This document shows, one piece after another, positions 42,835-50,929 of a stretch of 64,000 nucleotides of DNA. A program made the translations under genes and the position numbers. The notes under the pieces are model-generated. The model saw only the letters and a list, made by a program, of their open reading frames with translations, was not told the DNA's origin and did no database searches. Every line of letters starts with the position of its first letter. Positions within the stretch are counted from its first letter, which is position 1. Location: contig CAWJDY010000018.1 in the NCBI GenBank assembly GCA_963841705.1, positions 182,275-246,274 of the forward strand. The letters are read 5' to 3'. The DNA is from VAZQ01 sp963841705. Lineage in GTDB: Bacteria > Pseudomonadota > Alphaproteobacteria > Rhizobiales > Xanthobacteraceae.

Positions 42835-42970
42835 TTTGACCCGATTGTCATCCCTGCGGATAATGAGCCGGTAGCCATCGTGCTTGATCTCGTGGACCCA
42901 TGCCGAGCCGCTGGCAGCCTTCTGGGATGGGGCGGCAGGCAGGGGGAGTATGAAGCCTCGGGGGATGGGG
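42835..42970 (-). pseudogene. N-terminal fragment of an ATP-dependent DNA ligase
   Basis: Reads IPRGFILPLPAAPSQKAASG then SAWVHEIKHDGYRLIIRRDD before a stop. EIKHDGYR is the KxDG active-site motif (adenylated lysine) of LigD-type ligases, preceded by the usual PFI.P..P linker. Together with the 41.9-42.2 kb fragment it makes up parts of one decayed ligase gene. Confidence 0.75.
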
Positions 42971-43613
42971 ATTTTCGCACCTGGACCGAACATGGCCGTC
43001 CATAGAGCCGACCAGACGGGTGGGCAACGAGAAACGGGGTGCGATCTGTCCCGGCTTGGGGACATCGCCTCAACGGGCAATTTACCGTCTGTCCCACATC
43101 TCCTACCCATAGGGTTCGGGACAATGGGACAGCGGCAGAAGTTGGCGGCAGGCGTCGGATTTCGGGCGACCTCATCCCGGAACGGTGGGCGGCATTATCT
43201 CGGAATGGTGGGCGGCTGGTTGGCGAGGTCCACAAAAACAGAGCCCCGGCTGTTGCGGTGAGACCGGGGCTCCTCATGTCGCGCCGGGTGATTGGGGGGC
43301 TGAGAGGCCAGTGCGACAGTCGCGCAAATCATAGGCGGCCCAAGTAGCGCCGCCAAATCAAGTCTTGGTTATCGAGTGAGCGGGCCGCCAACGAATTTTG
43401 GAAACGCTCAACTAGGAGAACCCCTTCTGGTGCCATTGCTACAGCGAGCACCACTCGGAGCGGTTGGAAGCCGCTCCGAGCTTGAGTGTGAACTAGCTCA
43501 CACATCCTCGCGCGCTGTGGCAGGTACGCTCGCGTTCGGTGCTCAGCCTGGTCAAAGCGCTCAATGGAAGCTGAGCGAAGTGTCTACTCTGCAATGCAAC
43601 AGGTGGGGACTTC
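42971..43613. other. Gap with a terminator
   Basis: No gene is supported. It contains GGTGGGCGGC repeated twice near 43183 and 43207 (GGAACGGTGGGCGGCATTAT and GGAATGGTGGGCGGCTGGTT), a minus-strand terminator at 43241-43272, and an AGCGAGCACCACTCGGAGCG segment near 43443 that repeats as an inverted GGAGCGG/CCGCTCC stem. Confidence 0.4.
43241..43272 (-). terminator. Rho-independent-type terminator
   Basis: Stem GAGCCCCGG / CCGGGGCTC (43241-43249 and 43264-43272). Read on the minus strand the hairpin is followed by TGTTTTTGTG, a T run, so it would stop minus-strand transcription. Confidence 0.6.
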
Positions 43614-43985
43614 ATGAGCCTGTGTATCCTTGTGGTCGAAGATCAGGAGGATAACCGGCAAATCCTGCGCGATCTTCTGGGCAACGCCGGCTACGAACTG
43701 ACTGAGGCTGAGAACGGCGAAGAGGCAATCGCCGCCGTCGACAGGCGACGCCCAGACCTGATCCTCATGGATATCCAACTGCCGGTTATGGATGGCTACG
43801 AGGCCACCCGGCGGATTAGGACCAATCCGGACCTGAAATCCGTACCGATTATCGCCGTTACGTCCTATGCTTTGGCCGGTGATGAAGATAAGGCTCTTGC
43901 GGCAGGTTGTGATGGCTACGTCACCAAGCCTTATAGTCCACGCGATCTGCTAGCGAAGGTGCGCACCTATTTGGCGTCTGACTGA
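43614..43985 (+). CDS. Single-domain response regulator (DivK-like)
   Basis: A 123-aa receiver domain without output domain. All phosphorylation residues are present: E9/D10 (ILVVEDQEDN), phosphoacceptor D53 (DLILMDIQLPVMDGYEATRR), T83 (IIAVTSY) and K105 (GYVTKPYSP). The LILMDIQLP and IPIIAVTSYALAGDEDKALAA pattern is that of DivK/CckA-associated stand-alone regulators in alphaproteobacteria. No kinase gene lies beside it, so the partner must be elsewhere. It probably relays phosphate in trans. No strong ribosome site except AGGTGGGG ahead of the ATG. Confidence 0.92.
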   Translation: MSLCILVVEDQEDNRQILRDLLGNAGYELTEAENGEEAIAAVDRRRPDLILMDIQLPVMDGYEATRRIRTNPDLKSVPIIAVTSYALAGDEDKALAAGCDGYVTKPYSPRDLLAKVRTYLASD

Positions 43986-44256
43986 GGTCTGCTTGTAGTG
44001 CTGGGCTGCCGGGCCGAAGTGTCCGCATTCCAACACTGTGGCGAATGGCGGTGACGTCCATAGGTCGAGCAACCGTTTATGCGCGGCGATCCTTGAAATT
44101 GGGATAGGTCGCCAAGTCAAAAACTGGACGAGTCATGTGCTGAAGACTATTGTCTTCGTATAGGCGCGGGCCGGGCGACGGCCCGTCGCATCGCATCACC
44201 GCCGCGATGCCTTTGCCCGCGCCAACTATTTCACAGGCGGTGTGGCGGTGGTTTCC
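43986..44256. other. Intergenic gap
   Basis: Contains CGGGCCGGGCGACGGCCCG, a stem-loop near 44167. No gene is seen. Confidence 0.35.
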
Positions 44257-44724
44257 ATGGCAAAGATTCGTCGTGTGCCTTCGGGAGAAAGCACGTCTGT
44301 GTCTCCGCCGGCGGGATACGAGCCAATGCGCACACTCCAAGACATGCCGGGGCTTCCTTACGATGATGATTGGTTGAAAGAGGTAAATACGAAACGGAGA
44401 GCCCAAGGTGAGCCCCCACTTATCCAGCGCAAACGAAGTGCTGTTGAGCGGGAGCGGTTGCGCGCACTGTGCGCGATTGGATCGCCTATGATGGCAGCCG
44501 ATATCAACCCTGATTACAAATTGGAGCCGGCAAACCCTGCTACGCGCCAACCGGAGCGTGAGCGCGCACGACGTGTACTATTCGCAATCTTCGGGGACAA
44601 CGTGCCCGATCCGGGGGAGCTCTCTAACAAGCTTCTGCTGGACCAAATCCATAAATGGCTAGAGACGAATAAGCAGAAATCGTTAGGTTATCGTACAATT
44701 CTGCGCGCGGCGGGTAGACGGTAA
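44257..44724 (+). CDS. Hypothetical protein of an integrative element
   Basis: A 155-aa hydrophilic protein beginning MAKIRRVPSGESTSVSPPAG and ending YRTILRAAGRR. The C-terminal part (LLLDQIHKWLETNKQKSLGY) has a predicted helix-turn-helix and the TILRAAGRR ending, which I associate with rhizobial phage or island proteins. No catalytic motifs. It is the first of seven plus-strand genes ending in a tyrosine recombinase, so a regulatory or replication accessory role in that element is likely. ATG at 44257 chosen over GTG at 44242. Confidence 0.6.
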   Translation: MAKIRRVPSGESTSVSPPAGYEPMRTLQDMPGLPYDDDWLKEVNTKRRAQGEPPLIQRKRSAVERERLRALCAIGSPMMAADINPDYKLEPANPATRQPERERARRVLFAIFGDNVPDPGELSNKLLLDQIHKWLETNKQKSLGYRTILRAAGRR

Positions 44725-44847
44725 TCAGGACAAACACGACAAACGCGAATCTGTCCTCGAAGTCCAAACACAGAACGAGGCAACTGTAGTATCGCGGCCA
44801 CATTGGCTTACAGCTTCTTGCTGTGAGCTCCCGCAGGAAAAGTGGCC

Positions 44848-45060
44848 ATGGCGAGCACCGAACAGCAAAACTCCACAACGATCTACCGCCGAACAAAGCA
44901 CCCCACCGTTGTTGTGTCCGTGCGGCTTCCGCCTGAATTGAAGGTGGCTGTGGACGAACGCGCAGCAAGCGACCGCCGCACCATCTCAACGGTCTTTGCT
45001 CTGGCTCTGGAAAATTACCTAATCCCGCACGCGGAGATGGGTTCAGCTGGGGCCAGGTAA
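44848..45060 (+). CDS. Ribbon-helix-helix-like small protein
   Basis: A 70-aa protein. HPTVVVSVRLPPELKVAVDE gives a beta-strand followed by helix, then RAASDRRTISTVFALALENY, the arrangement of Arc/MetJ/CopG-type ribbon-helix-helix DNA-binding proteins. AGGAAAAG lies upstream of the ATG at 44848. A strong terminator follows at 45092, so it is the last gene of its transcript. It may be a repressor of the integrative element. No toxin gene is next to it. Confidence 0.65.
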   Translation: MASTEQQNSTTIYRRTKHPTVVVSVRLPPELKVAVDERAASDRRTISTVFALALENYLIPHAEMGSAGAR

Positions 45061-45091
45061 TCAATGGCTCGCTATATCCAGACAAAGAAAA

Positions 45092-45119
45092 ACCCGCCCG
45101 GAGCGCAAACCGGGCGGGT
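45092..45119 (+). terminator. Strong terminator hairpin
   Basis: ACCCGCCCG (45092-45100) pairs with CGGGCGGGT (45111-45119), preceded by AAAGAAAAA and followed by GACTGTTTCTG. The A run before and T-rich stretch after suggest action in both directions. Confidence 0.65.
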
Positions 45120-45175
45120 GACTGTTTCTGTCTATCTGTCGGCAGCAACCGACACAAACAAGAGGTTCCTTGACG

Positions 45176-45502
45176 ATGAAAGAATATACTCAAGCTGGCG
45201 CATCTCACAATAGCTTTTCGAAGAATAAATCCGTGCGCCCCTCGCGCCTCGGGCCACGCGATGGAGCCGAAATGGCCCTCGGCAAGTCCATTCTCAGGGC
45301 CATTTTTGAGCAGGTAAACGGCAAGCCGCAGTGGCACCTGCGGCGCTGGCGGCTGGATCAAGAACGTCGGGCGATGCGGCCGTGCGAAATGGCACTGCTG
45401 ATCGAGCCACGCGACCTTCCCAAATTTTATAGTTTTGTTGGCGAAGCGTTAGCGAGGGCGCGGCGCGAGGGCCTCCTCGTCTGGCCGGAGCCGCGACAAT
45501 GA
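45176..45502 (+). CDS. Hypothetical protein, 108 aa
   Basis: Begins MKEYTQAGASHNSFSKNKSV. The middle and C-terminal parts are WHLRRWRLDQERRAMRPCEM and LPKFYSFVGEALARARREGL, basic and helical. Not recognised. The ATG at 45176 follows AAGAGGTTC; a TTG two codons earlier is possible. It belongs to the plus-strand element genes and is flanked by terminators on both sides of the 45.1-45.8 kb pair. Confidence 0.55.
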   Translation: MKEYTQAGASHNSFSKNKSVRPSRLGPRDGAEMALGKSILRAIFEQVNGKPQWHLRRWRLDQERRAMRPCEMALLIEPRDLPKFYSFVGEALARARREGLLVWPEPRQ

Positions 45503-45587
45503 CCCCCACTGCTCGCGATCTCGCGGTTTTATGTTGGCCACGCTCTTTTCGGGTCGGATCAAGTTGCTTCGAAGGCAGGAGGAACTG

Positions 45588-45794
45588 ATGGGCGGTGCGA
45601 TGACCATTGAGCCCACCACAACGAGTTCCACGACCGCGGTGACCACCACCATCGTTGACATAATTCGCGTCCCCAAAATGGACGCCACCGACCTCGATCC
45701 CAAAAAGCCGGCACCGGCCTTGGCCCTGGTCGAAAACAAGACTGAAGGCTCGACCGTCATGTCGAGGGTGCTTGACGACGAAATACCGTTCTAA
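45588..45794 (+). CDS. Hypothetical small protein, 68 aa
   Basis: MGGAMTIEPTTTSSTTAVTT is a Thr/Ser-rich start; the C-terminus reads EGSTVMSRVLDDEIPF, and short acidic DDEIPF tails are typical of single-stranded DNA-binding proteins, where they recruit partners. The rest does not resemble an OB fold, so this is only suggestive. AGGAGGAAC lies six bases before the ATG at 45588. A terminator follows at once. Confidence 0.55.
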   Translation: MGGAMTIEPTTTSSTTAVTTTIVDIIRVPKMDATDLDPKKPAPALALVENKTEGSTVMSRVLDDEIPF

Positions 45795-45802
45795 CGTCGA
45801 AC

Positions 45803-45830
45803 AGAGGGGCGGGCTTGCACCCGCCTCTCT
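45803..45830 (+). terminator. Terminator before the primase gene
   Basis: AGAGGGGCGGG (45803-45813) and CCCGCCTCTCT (45820-45830) form an 11-bp stem with one G-T pair, followed by TCTTTTC. It argues against the TTG at 45815 as a start of the next gene. Confidence 0.7.
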
Positions 45831-45850
45831 TCTTTTCGGACTACAAAATC

Positions 45851-48400
45851 ATGCTGCAGCCAGCAAGAGAACAAACCGAAATTTTTGCTGTTGAGGCCAC
45901 CCCCACCGCGCTGCGGCTTAAGCTCTTGGCGAGCAGCTATGCGCCGCTCCCGGTTGAGGGTAAGCGTCCGCCGCTCAAGGGCTGGCAGAAGAAGACCGTC
46001 ACCAGTGCCGCAGAGATCGAACTTTGGGAGCAGCTCTACCCCTACGCCGCCAACACGGGAATACTAACCCAGCTCACACCCACGCTCGACATCGACATCA
46101 TGAACCCCGAGGCCGCGCAAGCGATCGAGGCGCTGGCACGCGAGCGGTTTGAAGAGCGCGGTTGTGTGCTCACACGCACGGGGCTAGCGCCTAAGCGCGC
46201 GATCCTTCTGAGAACCGACAAGCCGTTCAAAAAGATTACCGCCAATGTCATTGCGCCCAACGGCGACACCGATCAGAAGCTCGAGCTGCTGGGCGACGGG
46301 CAGCAGGTTGTTGTCTTCGGCACACATCCGAAAACCGGGAAACCCTACGCATGGTTTGGCGGCGAGCCGGGGGCGATCAAGCATGAGGACCTTCCTTATG
46401 TAAGCGAGGACGAGGCCCGGCAATTCATCGCGGATGCAGTAGCCCTGCTGGTCAAAGACTTCGGGTACACCGTGCCGCCGGTTCGCCCCGCGAAGAAAGC
46501 AAGCAATGGTGCCGGCGGCGGACCCGATTGGGGTTGGCTCTTCGAGAACATCAATCAAGGTCGAGAGCTTCACGACACGCTGCGCGACCTTGCCGGCAAG
46601 CTGATCACTAGCGGCATGTCGGAAGGGGCCGCAGTTAATTTCCTGCGCGGCATAATGCAGCAGTCCATCGTTGCGCATGACGATCGCTGGCAGGATCGAT
46701 ACGACGATATCCCGCGGTTGGTGGCGGGGGCTGCGCAACGGAAGCGTGGCGGTGGCGATGTCGGCGGTGATGGTGCTCACGGCGCGGCGCATACGCAATC
46801 CCATGATGACGAAGCAAAAATTCAGCGGCTCTCGAAACTGTCGACGCTTGATTACCAGCGGCAGCGTTTGGATGCGGCTCAAGAGCTCGATATTCGTGCT
46901 CCGATACTGGACAAATTGGTGCGGAGCGCGAAGGCGAAAGCTGAGGAGGCTAACGCCAGGCTGCCACACTGGGAGGTAGAGCCCTGGGACGCTGAGGTAC
47001 CCGGCGCAAGGCTTCTCGACGACATCGAAAGGGTATTCCGCCGCTATATCGTGCTGCCGGAAGGGGCGAGTGCTGCGCTCGCTTTATGGACGCTTCATGC
47101 CTGGACGGTAGAAGCCGGCGACACCTCGCCGTTTCTCGTGCTTGTCTCGCCGACCAAGCGCTGCGGCAAAACCAACACGCTCACCGTCCTGTACTACCTG
47201 ACGCCGCGCTCGGAGCTGGCGAGCAACATCTCAGCGAGCGCCTTGTTCCGGTACATCGAAGATGTGCGCCCGACGCTGCTCATTGATGAAGCGGACAGCT
47301 TCATGAAAGACAACGAGGAAATGCGCGGCATCCTCAATTCCGGGCATACCAAGACCGCCGCACACGTGATCCGCAACGTCGAAGTCAACGGCGAGCACAA
47401 GCCGAGACGGTTCTCGACTTGGACACCGAAGGCCATCGCCACCATCGGGGCGCTTGCCGATACGCTGGAAGACCGCGCCATCGTGGTGCAGCTCCAGCGC
47501 AAGCCGAAGACGACGAAGGTTGCGCGGCTGCGTATGCGCGATAGCGACGAATTTGCGTTGTTGCGTCGCAAGGCGGCTCGCTGGGCGGCTGACAACTTCT
47601 CTAAGCTGATAGACCCTGAGCCAAGCATCCCGGATGCTTTGAACGACCGCGCCGCTGATAACTGGCGGCCGCTCCTGGCCATCGCGGATCTTGCGGGAGG
47701 AACTTGGCCGGTGCGGGCCCGGGAGACGGCCTGCCTCCTGTCGGGTGACGGCCATGACTCGACCTCAGTCAACGTCGAACTCCTCGCCGACATCCGGTTG
47801 GCCTTCGGCGAGACGGATGTCATCCGATCCGCCGATCTGGTGGAGAAGCTGATCGCCGACCCGGAGCGGCCATGGGCGGAATGGGCACGCGGCAAGCCGA
47901 TCACCCAGAAGCAGCTCGCAGGTCTGCTTCGCCCCTTCGGCGTCGTGTCGGAGGAAGTACATCCTCCCGGGCAGCCACACGGCAAGGGATACAAGCGGGT
48001 CAGATTGGAGGAGATATGGGAGGCCTACCTTCTTCCTGGTCAAAATGGCTTGGCGGGTCAATTTCAGCTCTCCGATCCGCGCAACCGCGCAAGTGCCGAT
48101 GAAATGGGCACTTCTCGCGATTTTCGAAGCGCGCGCGAAGAAAGTCCGCGCGGATCGAAAGATGCCAACTTGTCCCATCGCCATGCGGGTTTGCGCGCTT
48201 GCGCGGATCGAAAGCCAGAAAGTGGCGCGTCAAGCGAATTTGACCAGAAAATCAGCCACTCCGGGGCTACCTCGCCGGCCCCCATCAGTGATCCTTGGGA
48301 AGGACTGGACATCCCCGATTACCTGAACCGCAACCGCCCCTGCCTCGGGCCGCCCGCCATCTCTGCGGGTCCCGACGATGACCTTGGGGACCTCCAATGA
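45851..48400 (+). CDS. Primase-polymerase with DUF3631 helicase-like part
   Basis: An 849-aa replication protein of phages and integrative elements. Residues about 25-215 form a bifunctional primase/polymerase (PrimPol, PF09250) domain: YAPLPVEGKRPPLKGWQK, NTGILTQLTPTLDIDIM (the DxD metal site), KLELLGDGQQVVVFGTHP. The central ATPase shows VSPTKRCGKTNTL (Walker A, about 432-440) and TLLIDEADSF (Walker B, about 475). The C-terminal DUF3631 region reads LLAIADLAGGTWPVRARETA and LVEKLIADPERPWAEWARGK. The ATG at 45851 is chosen because the upstream TTG lies in a terminator. It probably primes autonomous replication of the element. Confidence 0.88.
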   Translation: MLQPAREQTEIFAVEATPTALRLKLLASSYAPLPVEGKRPPLKGWQKKTVTSAAEIELWEQLYPYAANTGILTQLTPTLDIDIMNPEAAQAIEALARERFEERGCVLTRTGLAPKRAILLRTDKPFKKITANVIAPNGDTDQKLELLGDGQQVVVFGTHPKTGKPYAWFGGEPGAIKHEDLPYVSEDEARQFIADAVALLVKDFGYTVPPVRPAKKASNGAGGGPDWGWLFENINQGRELHDTLRDLAGKLITSGMSEGAAVNFLRGIMQQSIVAHDDRWQDRYDDIPRLVAGAAQRKRGGGDVGGDGAHGAAHTQSHDDEAKIQRLSKLSTLDYQRQRLDAAQELDIRAPILDKLVRSAKAKAEEANARLPHWEVEPWDAEVPGARLLDDIERVFRRYIVLPEGASAALALWTLHAWTVEAGDTSPFLVLVSPTKRCGKTNTLTVLYYLTPRSELASNISASALFRYIEDVRPTLLIDEADSFMKDNEEMRGILNSGHTKTAAHVIRNVEVNGEHKPRRFSTWTPKAIATIGALADTLEDRAIVVQLQRKPKTTKVARLRMRDSDEFALLRRKAARWAADNFSKLIDPEPSIPDALNDRAADNWRPLLAIADLAGGTWPVRARETACLLSGDGHDSTSVNVELLADIRLAFGETDVIRSADLVEKLIADPERPWAEWARGKPITQKQLAGLLRPFGVVSEEVHPPGQPHGKGYKRVRLEEIWEAYLLPGQNGLAGQFQLSDPRNRASADEMGTSRDFRSAREESPRGSKDANLSHRHAGLRACADRKPESGASSEFDQKISHSGATSPAPISDPWEGLDIPDYLNRNRPCLGPPAISAGPDDDLGDLQ

Positions 48401-48461
48401 CGCGCACCCCCTCCACATTCCGGCAGCAGGACGTGACACGGCTGCTTGGAGAGCTGGCATT

Positions 48462-48653
48462 ATGAGCGGCTCCAACGACACGCCCATTATTCGCCGCGAC
48501 TCCGGTCTCCGGCCAAGCGACGTGAAGGCGGCCGTGAAGGCCGCAATAGAGGCCGGCTATGGGGTGGAAATCTACCGGGATAGGATCGTCATCAAGAAGG
48601 CTCCAGACTTAGCCGACAACAACAAGGGAGGCAACGAATGGGACGGCGTCTAG
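48462..48653 (+). CDS. Hypothetical small protein before the integrase
   Basis: A 63-aa protein: MSGSNDTPIIRRDSGLRPSD, AAVKAAIEAGYGVEIYRDR, then IVIKKAPDLADNN. Small proteins of this form (helix followed by YGVEIYRDRIVIK strand) precede tyrosine recombinases in rhizobial elements. Its end overlaps the integrase start by 16 bp in another frame, so the two are translationally coupled. Possibly an excisionase-like or regulatory partner; no DNA-binding motif is certain. Confidence 0.6.
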   Translation: MSGSNDTPIIRRDSGLRPSDVKAAVKAAIEAGYGVEIYRDRIVIKKAPDLADNNKGGNEWDGV

Positions 48654-49726
48654 CAGGACGGCTGCCGCAGTACGTCCACGGCTACCTCGACCGCCACGGT
48701 AAGCCCCGTCATTATCTGCGGCGACCCGGGCGCGTTCCAGTTGCGTTGCCCGGCATGCCCTGGTCAACGGAGTTTATGGACGCATACGCCGCGGCCATGA
48801 ACAACTCGGTGCCCGTCACCATCGGGATCCGCCGCACCAAGCCGGGCACCGTCGAGGAAGCCGTAGCCCGATATCTGAACTCGGGAGTATTCACTGCGGC
48901 GGCCCCCAGCACGCAGAGATTGCGCCGCGCCATTCTTGAGCGGTTCCGCGTCGAACACGGGGAGAAAAGGATCGGCAAACTACAGCCGGAACATGTCGCC
49001 CGGATCCTGAGCAAGCTTCGTCCCCACGCTCAGCGCAATATGATCAAGACGCTGCGCGGGCTCATGGCCTTTGCGCTTGTCGAAGGGCTCGTCGCGATCG
49101 ACCCAACAGTCGGCGCAAAGCTTGCGCGCGCAAAGGACACGGGCGGCTTTCCAACGTGGCCGCTGGAATCCATTGAACGATATCGGGCGGCCCACAAGCT
49201 CGGCACGCAAGCGCGGCTGGCATTGGAGCTGCTCTACGGAACAATCCAGAGGCGCGGCGACATAGTAAAGCTCGGCCCCCAGCATGTGCTGAACGGCACT
49301 CTTTCGCTTCGCCAGCAAAAGACCGGCGCCGATGTCGATATCCCCATCCTGCCCGAGCTGCAGTTTGCAATCGATGCAATGCCGAAGGGGGGACATCTGG
49401 CTTTTCTGGTTACAGAACACGGCAAACCATTCACCGCTGCGGGGTTTGGAAAATGGTTTCGCGAAATGTGCGCGCAGGCCAGTATTGCAAAGAACCTCAG
49501 CGCACATGGATTGCGCAAAGCGGGTGCCACTCGGCTTGCCGACCATGGATGCAGCCATCACGAAATCATGGCTTGGGGCGGCTGGATAACCATGAAGGAA
49601 GTTCAACGATACACGCGGGCAGCAAATCGAAAACGGCTCGCGAAGCAAGCGGCGGAGAAGCTCGAAACCGGAACAAAAGTGGCTAACCTTTCGACCAGGT
49701 TAGCCAATCAGGAGAAAAAACCATGA
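48638..49726 (+). CDS. Tyrosine recombinase (phage-type integrase)
   Basis: A 362-aa site-specific recombinase. The core-binding region is about residues 60-150. The catalytic set is Arg204 (LYGTIQRRGDIVKL), His-x-x-Arg at about 289-292 (LSAHGLRKAGATRLADHG), His at about 307 (CSHHEIMAWGG) and Tyr at about 325 (KEVQRYTRAANRKRLAKQA). GGGAGGC precedes the ATG. It is the last of the plus-strand element genes, and the sequence changes character directly after it at about 49735, so the right end of the element should lie there. No tRNA is adjacent, so the attachment site is of another type. Confidence 0.92.
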   Translation: MGRRLAGRLPQYVHGYLDRHGKPRHYLRRPGRVPVALPGMPWSTEFMDAYAAAMNNSVPVTIGIRRTKPGTVEEAVARYLNSGVFTAAAPSTQRLRRAILERFRVEHGEKRIGKLQPEHVARILSKLRPHAQRNMIKTLRGLMAFALVEGLVAIDPTVGAKLARAKDTGGFPTWPLESIERYRAAHKLGTQARLALELLYGTIQRRGDIVKLGPQHVLNGTLSLRQQKTGADVDIPILPELQFAIDAMPKGGHLAFLVTEHGKPFTAAGFGKWFREMCAQASIAKNLSAHGLRKAGATRLADHGCSHHEIMAWGGWITMKEVQRYTRAANRKRLAKQAAEKLETGTKVANLSTRLANQEKKP

Positions 49727-49743
49727 TATTTCAAGGGCCGAAT

Positions 49744-50358
49744 TCAAAGGGGACAAACCGCGCCGGTTTCTACCCATGCCTGCGCGAGCGCGCCGGCTTG
49801 CTCCTGCGTGCCGGGAGCGGGCCGGCGGCCGTATCCCGGCGCCCACGCCCAACCGACCAGGGTGTCGGTACCGATGTGGAGAACGAGCTCTTCCAGCGAA
49901 CGGCCGCCGTTGCGCGCCGGGTCCTTGATCTGAGCGCAGATCTCGGCAAGCGTCTTGGCTTCCCACGCCATCTCGCGCGGCGCGAGCTGCCAATGCGGGT
50001 GCCCTGGCATGCGCGCCGGATCGAAATTGCTCTGCTGATGGCAGCTCGAGCAACGCATCGCCGCAAGACCATGACCATCCGGACCGCGCTCGACCGGCGG
50101 CTGATGCAGCCGGCCCCGCTCGCCTTGCCGCGGGCGATCGCCGGCCGGATGGCAGTTGACGCAGCGCGGATGCGTCAGGACCTTGCCGAGCTCAGTGAAC
50201 ATGGCCGCCGAGCGCGTGGCCTCGTCGCGTATGCCGGCAAAGCGCTCCGGCGGCGCGAGGCTGTCCGGTCCGCCTTTGTTTGCTGCATACGCAGCCAGGA
50301 TGGTCGTCAGCACCGTCGCGACCGCAACCATGCTCGCAATCCGGACGGCGGATTTCAT
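49744..50358 (-). CDS. Exported cytochrome c-like protein with two heme motifs
   Basis: A 204-aa protein with a Sec signal MKSAVRIASMVAVATVLTTI (ATG at 50358 chosen; 50412 is possible). Two CxxCH motifs are present: CVNCH in VLTHPRCVNCHPAGDRPRQG and CSSCH in AMRCSSCHQQSNFDPARMPG. The rest includes EICAQIKDPARNGGRSLEEL and GTDTLVGWAWAPG, as in proteins encoded next to isoquinoline-oxidoreductase-type Mo hydroxylases. It is the third gene of the operon and probably takes electrons from the 2Fe-2S subunit in the periplasm. Its stop lies 18 bp from the integrase stop on the other strand. Confidence 0.85.
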   Translation of the reverse strand: MKSAVRIASMVAVATVLTTILAAYAANKGGPDSLAPPERFAGIRDEATRSAAMFTELGKVLTHPRCVNCHPAGDRPRQGERGRLHQPPVERGPDGHGLAAMRCSSCHQQSNFDPARMPGHPHWQLAPREMAWEAKTLAEICAQIKDPARNGGRSLEELVLHIGTDTLVGWAWAPGYGRRPAPGTQEQAGALAQAWVETGAVCPL

Positions 50359-50389
50359 CTTGACCGCGCGTGTTGCCGCGAACCAGCCA

Positions 50390-50929
50390 TCATCTCGAAT
50401 CGCCAGCGGCATTGGCGATAAGATAGCGTGCGGGCTCGGCCAAGATCACGTCGCGTACCGCCTCGTGATATCTGATGTAGCCGGTGCACCGGCACAGGTG
50501 ACCGTCGAGCGCCTCGGCAATGGTCTGCTCGAGCTCCGCGCGTGCCACGGGCTTCCTGGCCAGGCGTTCCAGCAAGACCTGGGCCTCGTTCAAAAAACCG
50601 GGGGTGCAATATCCGCACTGGAAGGCAAAATGCTCGATGAAAGCTTTTTGCAGGACGGAAAGCTCGCCGTTTTTTGCGTGGCCTTCGACCGTGCGGATGG
50701 TTTTACCGTTGAAGCTTGCCGCCGAAACAACGCAGCTGGGAGTAGTGTGGCTCGTCCCATCAGGATCATCGACGATCACCGCACAACTGAGGCACTGCGC
50801 AGCGCCGCAGCCGAACTTGGTGCCGGTCAGCCCGAGATACTCGCGCAAGAAGTCGTTCAGGCTCAGCTCGTCGCGCACCTCCACCGGCCCGTAGGCACGA
50901 CCGTTGATCGTGATGCCCAGTGCCGTCAC
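50390..50929 (-). CDS. 2Fe-2S subunit of a molybdenum hydroxylase
   Basis: A 179-aa iron-sulfur subunit of the xanthine dehydrogenase/isoquinoline 1-oxidoreductase type. The plant-ferredoxin cluster has Cys in GTKFGCGAAQCLSCAVIVDD, with the fourth Cys in TTPSCVVSA. The second cluster shows HFAFQCGYCTPGFLNEAQ and LDGHLCRCTGYIRYHEA. The start is the GTG at 50929, which overlaps the stop of the upstream Mo subunit as GTGA, with GGGAG ahead. The longer open frame upstream is antisense-like. There is no FAD subunit, so electrons pass from Mo through the clusters to a cytochrome. Confidence 0.93.
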   Translation of the reverse strand: MTALGITINGRAYGPVEVRDELSLNDFLREYLGLTGTKFGCGAAQCLSCAVIVDDPDGTSHTTPSCVVSAASFNGKTIRTVEGHAKNGELSVLQKAFIEHFAFQCGYCTPGFLNEAQVLLERLARKPVARAELEQTIAEALDGHLCRCTGYIRYHEAVRDVILAEPARYLIANAAGDSR

